NCBI GenBank assembly: GCA_000149265.1
Contig: CH002886.1
Location: forward strand, 999,504-1,063,503
DNA length: 64,000 bases
Reading direction: 5' to 3'
Source: Ciona savignyi
Lineage: Eukaryota; Chordata; Ascidiacea; Phlebobranchia; Cionidae
The translations under genes and the position numbers were made by a program. Shown here in pieces: positions 1 to 12,500 of the stretch. Positions within the stretch are counted from its first letter, which is position 1, and the number at the start of each line of letters is the position of its first letter. The notes beneath the pieces are model-generated. The model was not told where the DNA came from and searched no databases. It worked only from the letters and a program-made list of their open reading frames with translations.

Positions 1-2
1 AA

Positions 3-191
3 ACTTGGTTGACTGGGGAAAACCGTACCACACAAATTGTACGGCGGAGGAAATTTCCAAATTACTGCTTCATCACTAACATTTCCCGTCGTCGCCCCGT
101 TAGTTGCGCTCCTGTTAAACTTATTTCTGCTTTAAAATACGCTGAAAGACATGAAGATTTAATTATTCACGAAAAATCTCGGTGTGTTTAA
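3..191 (+). CDS. possible 3'-terminal exon of an unidentified gene (partial at left edge)
   Basis: The frame is open from the window edge to a stop at 189-191, about 62 codons. It is basic, with runs such as RRRK and SRRRP. An AATAAA signal at 338-343 lies about 150 bases past the stop, as expected for a terminal exon. I do not recognise the protein, and 62 codons can stay open by chance. The exon could equally begin inside the window, for example at the ATG at 123-150 or at codon 9. Confidence 0.25.
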   Translation, partial: TWLTGENRTTQIVRRRKFPNYCFITNISRRRPVSCAPVKLISALKYAERHEDLIIHEKSRCV

Positions 192-3100
192 TGCCAATAC
201 TTGCAGTAAGCCTTGCAAACAGTTTACAAGTTAGTTCAAGGACTGTAAGATGCATGTGATGTTCAGCGACAAACTTAATCTGTACAGCAGTTTAGTAAAA
301 TTATTTTTTTATATGACTTGTGAGCACTTAGGTTTATAATAAAATTGCTGCTAAAAGTCTACAAAATGAAGGAAAGAGATTTCGGCGATATGCCGGCTGG
401 ATTTAGTAGTTTTAGATTAGAAACTACAGAAATATTTCTATTGATTTAAGAGGGTTTGGAATTGTATTTCACATATGCCCATCAAGATTTACGCCTGTGA
501 AATATATAGATTGCGCAGATATGTAGAGGAGGTGAACAACTTTTGCCCGCGGAGTACAAAATATATGTAGAATCGTTAAGTATGAGCTGAATAGATATGC
601 TTAGGTGTTATGGTTAGCAAACCAAACCGATTTTTGAAGAAATATACCGAAACACAACAATAAGTATATGGTTCCACTGGTTCTGGTTTTAAAGCTTAGT
701 CTAGTACAAAAAACTTGCAAATTACAAAACGTCTCAAAAATGTCTTACACGTACCGAAATTTATCATATTACACGATCGTCTCAAACATTTGTTTTGACT
801 GCGGCGCCAATTTAAAGCACATAATACCTTTCTTCCGTTTTACTAATATGCTCTACTGAAGTTCGGGTATAAGTCACATTGGTATCTTTTGCAAATCTGA
901 CCTAATACACACGACGATGAGGACCAGTGATGCGCTTTGTTTCGTAGCACAACAATTGGGAACTTGATCACCATTGAAATGTGAAATATTAGTATTAGTG
1001 CAAATAAAGGGTCAACATAGAAGATATAAATAAGATTCCAAATCGGGATTTACACTTGGTCCGAGCAGGAAAACCTATCTTGAACTTGTCTTGACCTTTT
1101 GACGTTGAGCGGTGGTACAGGACAAAATCCGTGAGTTTCCCCTGAAAAACATTTTGAAAAGAGTTTTATTTCGTATCATTTTTTAACTAAAAATGCACAA
1201 AATGTGTTTTTAAAAACGCTGAAAACAAAATGTGACGCGTATCAGATGACACTAGAATCCTGTCTTCGTCACAGTTTAACAGAAAAATTGCGGTTTTGGC
1301 TTCTCAGGTCCAGACCACCCGTGGTCTAACCCCCAACACGCAAGTAACGACATCTAATCCATAAAACAAGGTCTACTTTAAACCCATTTGCCGTCGTTTT
1401 TTGACTCGCGACCTTAGGTCACAAAACAACGAGTAGATAGACCCAAGTATTACTAACGTTAAAAGGAATGTCAAAACGTTTACAGTTTGATAGTCATCCA
1501 TAAAACGCTAGATTAGCATGTTTTAAATTATATATATTTTACAAATAAATTTAAAAATGTAAAAAATGATTAATTAAACTCAGATACAGAAATGACCCAA
1601 AATGCGTTATTGATAAAAGTAAAAACCAAAAATGCTACATTTTATAAATTTTCCAGGCTATGAAATAGTTTTTAAACGCGTTATCTTGGGTGAAATCATT
1701 TTTTAATCGAACGTTGCTAACGATTCCCAAAATAAATCGTAATTTTTACAATGACCAAGTTGAAATAAGTTTTATACCCAAAATTTAGCTACATCAAAAA
1801 TGTGATATTTTGTTATGATCTTAAATTATTTTTCAATAAAAATACACTCAGTAATCTCATAACCCCCATGAACAATTTGTTTCAATTACGGTGGTAAAAG
1901 TGTTTTATAGTGCCATAAACTTGTGGCTTGTTAAAAGCCTTATAAATCGAATTTTGGCAGCTCGTAAATCTATCAAAACAAAGAGAGAGTAAATGTTCCT
2001 ATCAAAATGAACATCCGTTTTTACCACATTCGATAGTAAAAAAGCGCGAAAGAACAATTAATTTAATGAATATGAAATATACAAAATTAAATGTGTAAAA
2101 TATTTCAATTAAAAAAATGAGAACGATACCCGAGACTTAATTTTTTTATGGATTTTTGTTGTCAATATACTATATTTCACTACCTACCTATAAAAAACTT
2201 TGATTTATATTTATTAATTATATTTTATTTTATTTAACCGTTTTATATACTTTTGGTAACCCTCTTATTCACACATCAAAAAACAAATATTATAATATAA
2301 CAAAATTCAAACTAAGTTATGGCGAAATGTTTCTTTATTATAGCTGCTGGAACGAAAAAATACATTTACAGCATTTCTTCTGGTGCTAGAGTTTCTCGGT
2401 GATATTTTTAGCACGCAAGGCAGGTCATGCGAACAAAACAGCGCCTAGTTTTATCCCCCAACTATCTGCTGGGTTGTCCAACTTTGCTCACCTGCCATAC
2501 ACCTGCACTAGCTCTGACATCATTCGGGATTTAATAAAGCCTTTTGTGAAAACATATTTCGGTATTTAAGTAATTATTATTCACGAAATGGTTAAAACTA
2601 ATTTTATTGTTTTAATTTGGCATTTTAACACATTTCGACGGAGTTTTTTACGAGAGTAATTTCCAACATTTCTGTACAAAATTTAAATATGTTGATTTTA
2701 TTAAGACTAAATGTTCACAAGTTTTAGAACGCGTTATTTTGTAATTAAATCACTTTTCTTTTGTTATTCTAGTGATTTAGAATATCTATATGATAACCAC
2801 AGACTAATTTCCTTGATTGTGTAGTTGATTATACAAGCTATCAAAATTTCCTTCGCCGATTTTCAGCATTCGATTGATTTGTAATTATCAACTAACGCCA
2901 GGCTTGCTAAATGCAAACGGGCTTATCAATTCGAGATCTGCTTTGTCTTTGCAAGGTCTCGAACAAAAGATTGCCTTGGCTATGTGTGTTGACTCTTTAC
3001 CAGTCTAATCGGCCATGGGCGATAACGTAATGAGATCCGACTGCGGCTCTAATTAGCGAGCGAGAGATTGCTGCCTTTTTCGTGCGTTTTATCAGCTTTC

Positions 3101-3509
3101 AAAACTTGCTCCAGCAACTCGCACAGACTATTACACCGCATCGACGGGCGAGTGGATATTATGACTTGTGTTGAAATCTAATTGTCAGTTTGACATGGAA
3201 AATTAGATCCTTTTGTAGGAGTAGCGGCGTAATTGCTTAGAATATGGTAGTCATTTATATTGGTTTCCACAGGAGTTTCATATTTTATATTCGAAACAGG
3301 TCTACTGCAACTAAATAAAAGTATTTAATTATAGAATTGTGAATTCTTGAAAAGACGACCGACAACAATATAGGTTTCATTGATTTGCAAGTACTTCCAT
3401 TTTAGAGACAAACGTATTAGAGGCCGTTTTATCAAAAAGAGTACTGCTCTGGAAGTTATCAAATACAAGCGAACATCAAAACGTCAAAAATTGAAGGATT
3501 TTAAAGAAA
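192..3509. other. intergenic / 5' flank of the ROR gene
   Basis: This is AT-rich sequence with stops in all frames and no exon I can support. AATAAA at 338-343 may end the upstream gene. The stretch 2880-3160 is less AT-rich than its surroundings and lies just upstream of the ROR start, so it is a reasonable place for promoter elements. I saw no defined motif there. Confidence 0.5.
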
Positions 3510-6500
3510 ATGCTGGAAAACCATATGTTCCGGTGTCTCCTAGTATTGCTGCTATGTGAAGGTAAGCTTATTATGCAGACTTCTTATCCTTAAAGCCAAT
3601 CAACTGTCGTATGGAGGGATTTGTTTAGGATATACTCTCATTAATTAGATTGCCTGGAGATAATTTTGCTTCTGTAGGGAAACTAATCTTGATTGAAATG
3701 CACTTTCTGTGCTTAAAATCTTGTTACGGTTTTCTAGTTTCAAGGAAATTTTACTTCTTAGGTTACAATCAATATATTTGGAAAATCCAGTAGCACAAAT
3801 GCGTTGCAAACGATGCCGTGTTTTTAGTCTTCCATATATATTGGTATTTAAATTATACCAAAGTTTGAAAAGTAAGTATTTGCAAAGTTACCGACCGGAC
3901 GGGAATCGTTCAACGTTATTGGTTTATCTCTTCGACAGCTTGCCTGTCCCAGGGTTTACACCAGCAACACTGACCCTAATCCTACGACCTCTAATCTAGA
4001 ATCTGGTCTTTGTTTATCCCTTCTTATGACGTCACAATCACGTTGCAGGTGCCGTTTGTTTACGTCATAATTGCGTGTATTGTTAGGTCACAAGTGGTCT
4101 CAAAACACGGCGCCATGAACGCGAAAAGTCGATTTAGAAATATTTAGATTTGTTATTTCCGAAACATCGGTAATTAGATTGCAAACAAAGTTAATGACGT
4201 AATTTCCTGCCATAAAAATGTCTCGTTTCAATGAAATCTAAAATTGACAATCGCGAGCAATTGCCTGTTGCAACTTGTTGAAAACTTGGATTTTTATGTT
4301 CAAATTTGTTTTGGTGATACATTGCAATATGATCGACACTTCCGCCGTCACTGTCCAGGTAAATGGTCACTAATCCTCTGACCAGGCCCAGTCGGGCGTG
4401 CGTTTTGAATTTCAGTCTTTCAAGCTTGATCAAAGCATAGTTGGAAATCTCTGTGAGGGTCTCTGTCATCAGCACCGCCTGCAAACACCGATATAAGTAG
4501 AGGTGGGGGTGGGCGGAATGTACCGGAGGTGAACAAAACCTTCAGGTCTTAAACCATTCGAGTCTCTGTCGTGTTTTAGATTCAGAGGGTTTACATTTAC
4601 CCACACAAAAGATTTAAAAGTTTTATATCTTAAGAATAGAAATAAAACAACTTTACACTTCGGATCCGTCACAGTACATTTGGAATTTTACGGTCGGCCC
4701 GTTTCGCGTTTTCGCACCATCGGAGTTCGATTGCTGACCGGAAGTTTCATTGTTGATTTTAAAGGTTATAAGAAAATCGTTTGTGACCTCAAAGTGCAAG
4801 CGTTCGTATGCTTTCCTCCATTGTAACGGCAGGAACACAAACAGATGGCATTGCGACTGTGCAGCGAGACAAATTAAAATTGAGCCAAAATTAAAAATCG
4901 TATTGCTTACAATACAGTATATTTTTGACACTTGCGTAAAATGTTGTCGTCAACGGTGGCGCGCTTACAAAGGTGGTCATGATGTCACGTATAAATGATT
5001 TAATGTTGCTCATTAATTTCGATCTTATTTACACGCACAACGAAGTTTAGTGCTAAAATCCATTTGTTTTCATCACAATATTCATTGTTCTAATCCGATT
5101 CTTACGTCATAGTGGTGTCTGCGATAATTAAATCAGCTACGCGTTAATTTCCACTCCACGAAGGCGTATCTCCGCTAAAATTCGTCTCTAAACCGAATAA
5201 TTGATTTAACCTGTCTAAGGGCTAAGGTAATAGGATAGTTGACCTAAAAGCTTTGACCTCTCCGTTTGTAAAGGAGATAGTGGGCAATGTCGGTCCAAGT
5301 AAAGTGCAAACGGTACAAAAAAACTAGTCTAAACATGGTTGCATAGCTCATTTCTCCGATATTTTTAACAAGATCCACTGTCTCAAAGAATGATTTTGTT
5401 GTCACAGAAAACGTCTGACCTTGTTGTTTATTTTGATTTTTTACACCTTTTTATTTGGAGGTAATTTTTACTCCATTTGGATAACACAGTCTACACTTTA
5501 AACCACAATCCGACGTTAATTAACCGGCCCAATAGATTTCGAAACCACAATCCCAAACCCTATCACTCCATGCTAGGCCCACGGGCTAAATTGAGTAACA
5601 GACCTAAAGTTCAAATCTAGAGCGTTCGTTTATTTTGGAAATAATACTTGAAATGGTAAAGTTCTTGCAGCGCCTAAAGCACACTTGAACTAAACTCGAC
5701 TGCACCAAAACTACAAGATAATTGTCTGATATTTCTCATTTACATTTATTTGTATTTCATAGATGATTTGTATACAAATATGCATAAATGATTTGTATTT
5801 TTAACGTTGCGTTAATGAGCAGGTCGTTTGCTATTTAACGGTGATTTGTGTGCATGTGTGTATTAACGTAAATTTGGAAATGTGGGGAATATAGATAAGT
5901 GTTGTATGGGTTGCTTGCCGATGCCTAGCGTCACACAATATCAATATCCAGTAGTTGGGAAATGACCAGCTCGGGTTGCGCAAATGGCTTTAAACATGAT
6001 AGGCGGAAGATATCGTTTGAATTGCCTTAAATGGTCAGTGCTGCTAGAATACGATAACGTTTGTTTATTTCTGCTTTAGTGCAATCATAGTATAGATTTT
6101 CAGCATAATTCGTCGAGGTTTTACGTTGGCACTTTTGTACGCTTCACTCACATGATGGTTTATAAACCGGAATATTGTAAAGTTTACGCTAAAAATACCC
6201 ACTGACCACAGCCTAGGGGTGCTTGGATTATCTTGACTCTGATAAAGCATGGAATGTTTGTGTTTATCCTCGACTCTACGCTGGCCGGACAGGACCTCAA
6301 CGTCGATATTACAAAGGCGAATAATGCCAGATTAGTCTAATTTCACCGCGTCATCTTGGGAGGATGCATTATGTATGTTCAGCGGGCGAACAATGTTAAG
6401 AGTGTCCCCCTTTCCAGACCAACTAATCTCAGATTGACCGATATTTTAGTTCCTTGATGTGAAATGAAAAGACGCTCAAATGCCCATAAGGTTTGGCTTA

Positions 6501-9500
6501 TTGAATTTTTAAAATCATTGTTGTTTAATATCCGTTTGTTTATTGAGAGTAGCAACAACATTTTATAAACGCCAATCCAATCTCTTTTCACTCATTGGGG
6601 AAAAGCGATTTAAAAATTGTATTAAACTAAGTTTACTGTGCAAGGCATGCTGGTGCGAAACGACCACCTTTTGCACTGTTGAAATTTCGCTCTACGTCCG
6701 TCGTTATGTGGTTGATGCTTGACTAACATCGCGGAATTTGCGTCCAAAACATCGTTCCCAATCCTCGTACTTGCAAGGTTCTACAGTTTAACTTTAATAC
6801 CTGATAATACAAAACTCTTAAATATTTAATGTCACGTTTCTACAGTTTATAGCAGGCCGTCCACGCCAAGTACAACAATGTCGCACGGTTTACTGGTTAC
6901 GGATATCCTTAAATTACTCTAAAGCTGGTTACGGTGGCTTAACTTTTATTCGGCAGGTCGTTTTTACGTTTTGTCCCAAGTTTTCGTCCAAACACGCTGA
7001 GGGAAAGATAATTGACCGGATTTTAGGCCAATTTTCAGACGTGTTCCGTAATTAAAGTCTTCAAAGGAAATTGTGTTAGACTTTTGCATTGCAAATCCAA
7101 GTGTCACGGTTCAAGGTCATAGGTTTTACATGTACCATCTTGTGTCAATAATTACATGTACGGGTTTAAACCTTGGCAGATTCGCACAAATACAGGTGCG
7201 AACCATATATCACAATTTGAACGTTTCGATCAAATCGACAGTCATTTCAATAGATCTAGTAGAAGTTGATAAAACGAATTACTAAAAGAATGTTATTAAC
7301 ACAAACCGTAATACACTTAAGAATATGGCTACATCTATGCTTTGGCCTGTATAAAGCATATATTATCACTGTTTTAATACCGATTTCCTGGGGTATTGGA
7401 ACATATAAACATAAATGTGTGTTATCAAGCCGTGTATGAGATAAAGACACTTACAAAAGTGTTTGACTGCACTTGTTCCATTTTTGTTGGTATCTTCCTA
7501 ATATAAGTTCTCGAGTAAACAGTTTTACTCTCTAGTCACTTTTTCTTGATTAATGCTGTGTGTTCAAGAAACGCTCTTTGCTCAGCGAAACCTGTCGACC
7601 GCAGAAAAGCTACCGGCACTAGAAAGGCCAATTTATCAAAGCATCGCGATTGCGTCATTTGTTAGCATTCTGTTGAATTCAAACAACATGACATATATTT
7701 CTATTAATCGTGTGGGTTTTAGTGCAACTGATAATAAAAATTACCTTGTCGTCTGTGTTGGTTCAGACACGACAACTAAAAACACTGGATAAGACATTCA
7801 CCTTTATATTCTCGCCGTTTTCCAACGTTTTAAAACGTATTTAATTGATTCCACATTTTAAGGGTAACAAAATTAAAGTTATAATTAAGTTTTCCTTGGC
7901 TATTATTTACCGATTTTTCATCACCACGCCTCAACCACATTTTTAACTTTCAGTGTTTACATTTCAGGCATTCTACGCTCTCACGCAAATCCTACGTCAT
8001 CCAGTGATGTCACGTCAACAGAATCGAGGTAAGAACATGACGTAATTAACGAATGACGCCATAAATATGTTAAACGCGCCAAACAATTATATTCCAATTC
8101 TCGTGAGGAGATTTAGTGTTTATTTATGACGTAGTAATTAGAATGCTGTCCGTGATTCGGTGACGCGTCAATTTCTCATTACGTCTTCTGTTTCATTCAT
8201 TAACTAATTAACAAAAACTCTAGACTGTAATTATGTCACGCTTCCCCTTTGTTAAAAACACCAGACTGTTTAATATGGTTGCATTGTGAGTAGACAGACA
8301 CACAGCAAAAATATTTTTTTATATTTAGGACCAGCCATTTTCTATAATTCATTATTGTTTTGCAGTGAAACAGGAAACCAAGATGACGTCGACACGGGTA
8401 AGTGATTATGAGTACATCACGTGACAGTAGTGCGAACGACACATTTTGATCACACGTTTATACCGACTAACGGAGAAATGACATATTGGGTTAGGTTAGG
8501 GGTTACTTCCAATAAAACGAGGATAGCGAAATAAATGGACAGCGGCGGTGCCTATATAACCCGGCTGTCCGCCGAGGCTAATGGGCGTAGTCGCTCTAAA
8601 TGTTTTGACATCGATCGTATAGTATATATCAAGCAACTAAATCATTCAATATCTCGTCTGTGCTTTCGTATTGGTAGAACGTTTGTCTCTTATCCAAACA
8701 AAAATTCTATAGAAAAGTATAATCGCCTCGACAATAGATCCACAACAAAAGGGTTTTGAATATATAAGCGAAATTTTACTGGTGTTTCAATAGACCTCAA
8801 GAGCGTACGATTCCGGTTCTTTTTATTGGTGACTCTTAGTCATAGTAACGGGGGTATAAGTCGGTATGGGATTTTCAAGTCAAGGATCCTTGACCAATAT
8901 ATCCGCCGACTTTTCAAGTCCGTATCAAAACAAAGCCTGTTGTTGCAGGCTAGTTTTCTTGTCCAGCATTCCTTCATTTACCGACATAGAATAGCGACAT
9001 TTTAACTAAGCAACTCGCACATCGTTAAAACGCCAAACAAATGTACTCCCCTTAATATTCAACTACAGTTTTAAAACAATTCTTTTATTGACTCTTAGAG
9101 ATAAGAAAAATACTTAATTGTAAACATGTAATTACCTCAAGGTCTTCTTGGACATAAAAATTCTAGCTATTAAAAAATAAGGTTAAAGAAGCCCAACACA
9201 ATGTCAACACACCACAGACACTGTTACCATTTCAACACATTCCAAAATGCTGTGTTTATAAGAACATTATTAAAGATGTTATCTTTATTTGCAGAGGAGA
9301 GAGACCCACATCTGAGAATTATTGGGCAAATGGACGACCAGCAAATGTTTTCTGGAGAGGAGGTGAAATTTCGCTGCAGAGTGGACGCTTGGCCGAACAA
9401 TAACATCCAGTACACCTGGTATGTCAAATATTTGTTAGTTTGATTTATTCGTTTAGCTTCCCCGAAATTCTGTTGTAAATTCGTCTTGTTAAATTTTGTT

Positions 9501-12500
9501 TTGATATGCAAGTTTTAAAACAACAATATGTCTATTAATGTCGCCATGGTAATGGCCTAAAGCGTGAATATTTTATTTAAGTTTTTGCCACAATAAAGCG
9601 ATTTGAAATCGTGTAAACTTTAAGTATCATTTTAAGTCATTTAATTGCAGTCAAGACTTCGACATTAAAAGTGGTTAAATCAGCTGTAAAATCGAAGTTT
9701 TGATCTACGAAAAATTCCTAACTCCGTAATGGCAAGATTAAACGTCTGCCCATAAACCCTACAATCAACGATTAATTATCGGAAATAGACAGTTCCCTTC
9801 CTATATTTCACAACGTTAAGTCACGATTTCACCTCAATGAGTATCATGTAGTTTTAAATTGCATCTATTGTACCATTGTAGTGGAATCGTAAACTATAGC
9901 CCACACAAGAAATGACCAAGTGTTGACGTCACACACATCGCAATTAAAACGGTTACAATCCGTTACAAAAACAAAAGCGGAGGGATGGCGTCGTCTTAGT
10001 GACTTTCTCCAACCGAATTATTGTCAATCTGTGCAGTGTATTGCATATCTGACCGAAACTGTTTTGTTAAATTGACTAAATACTATTGATTATGTGTGAA
10101 TATGGCGGTTAAAAAAAGTTGTGTGCGGCAAGTGTTTTTTTACTTCAGAAGCTTTCAGATCTATAATATTGCAATGTTCCCTGCTAGGTATCGAAACAAC
10201 TACCCGATTAATTTGGAGGAAGAACCAAGAATCTCAATCTCAAGCAAACCATCAGGCTCGCGGCTTAGAATCAGAAACCTCCTGACAACCGACAGCGGGA
10301 CCTACATGTGTGAAGCATCTAACAGAGAACGAAGAGCTTCTACCAAGGCCAGACTTTCCGTCTCATTTAGTAAGTTTGAATCATATCCATAACATTTAAA
10401 AACTCGGAAAGGAAAACACATTAGTAGTAATGAAGATAATTTTTATGCTTTGTACTGGTACTCCCCCAATAATATTTTCACTCCATATACAGCGCAGAAT
10501 TATAGAAAATAGCCTGTTTCTTTAAGTAATTAATAAGGTTTTGAACTTTTTTTACCATAAAGTGTTCTCCTTCGCGAATGATTGAAAGAATTTGGTTCAG
10601 TTTGTGTGTGCCCATTTCCCCTGTTGTTATATAGCTTATGTCTAAGCTCAAAGGGTACTTTCAGAAGTTTTTCAACACCTTCCCCTACCCATCTACACCA
10701 AAAACTTAAGACCAAAGCACCCACTTTCTCTTGCCAAAGGGACCGAATATTAACACGGTTCGCTGGGACCCAACCAGCAACTGTACAGCGACATAACTTA
10801 GCTTTTATTTTCAGCTTTATTTGTTCTGTTGATATTTAAAAAAAGGTATCTCTTATACAATAGCAATTGAATTATTTGCTTAATGAACAAAAAGACATCC
10901 CCATATAAACACACTTATTTATGGTTGTACACAAGAACTTCTAAATAAAAGCCACATGCAAACATAATCACTAAAACAAAATACATCCCTGGTGACAGGT
11001 ATACAGGTTAAACGTTCAAAATAATTGAGAATAAAATTTTTAAAAGATTAGATTTTTCGTTTTAAGTTTTGATGTTTTTTCGTGATTCGCCAAGACTGTT
11101 ATTTGAGTACCCCAAACTTTATAATATCCCAAACAAAGCGGTTTGGTTTGTCTCTGTCGACATTTCTAATCCTGATAGTTAGATTAACTCGTCAAGTGAG
11201 TGATAGGTTGTTTCCGACACTTAACATTACCCAGCACCGATTTTTAATTGTTTATTCGCCATTTCTTTAAATCTTAAATCTCTATTGGGGTTTAAAATAT
11301 ATAAAATATTGAAATTCGACTTGACTAACTAATCTTTTGTTTAGGTCTTCCCCCGCAAGATGGCCATAAAACGTAAGTTGTTTTCAAATTCTTTAAGATA
11401 TGTGTAACATATATACTTATATATACTTGCCTGAGTAAATTTTAAAAAGTTTGCAATAAAAAAACGAGTGAAATAACACCCTGCAACTAACTTTTTCTTG
11501 GTAATTTTACAATTTGTGGTCTTCGCCCCAAAACTAAATTATTTCTTTAATCTCCAGGAAAATACCACAAGGGAAATGTGAAACTTACGCTGGTCAGGCT
11601 TGTCGCTCGCTTTTGGATGGCAGAAGTATCTACGTTGATCCTTTTTTAACCCAGTCACAAATGGAACAAGAAATTAAAACTGCCCTCCAGCATATAAGTG
11701 AGTTTTTAAATCGTTTAATTATAAACCCCTTTAGCATATATTTGTACACACATCATTGTTGATTAGCACCCCACCGACGGATTGGCTTCAAGTCCATCTA
11801 CGTTTGTTTACAAACCAGTTCCTCTCAGCACACACTGTTCACCTGATCCTCATTCACGATGCATTGTGTTTTTCAGTGAACAACGACTTCGTTTCCGAGC
11901 AATGCAAGCGATACGCTTTCCCAGCGTTTTGCTCTTTTGTATTCGCCCCATGCAATCTACGTATCGATGACATCAGCGGTAAGAAGAAAGCGAAACCAGT
12001 GAAGCTTTGCAGAGAGGATTGCGAACTCATGAAATACGACGTCTGCAGAAACGAATTTCTCAACAGTGCAGTTGATCCATTTCTAGAGGTGTGTACTTTT
12101 ACTACTTGTGGCAAGGTGGCAAGGTGGTTTTTATTCAAACGGTGTACGTGTACCAACTTTTGGATTCCCCCAAAATAGCTTGTACTTTAAATATTAATCT
12201 CAAAGTTCCAATAAAGCACTGAGATAAAATGACAATTATTTACCAGAAAATCTTCCAATCTGCGAACTGTACGGACCTCCCACGCACGACATCACGTGGC
12301 GCGGATTGCACCAAAGTGGGCCTACCAGCATCCAGTAACAAGGCACACACTTGCTACAACGACACCGGTACGGCGTACAGGGGCGTCGATAGATTCACCC
12401 AAACTGGAAAAGTTTGCCAAGCATGGCCAACTTCCATGGTTGCAGAAGTAAGTATAATTCATAGTTCGAACATGTAGTTCCATCATGGGCGTGATGGGTG

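Noticed and set aside
4750-4998. 82-codon plus-strand frame in ROR intron 1
   Set aside because: It overlaps the candidate antisense exon and cannot join the ROR exons in frame; the antisense reading is the more protein-like.
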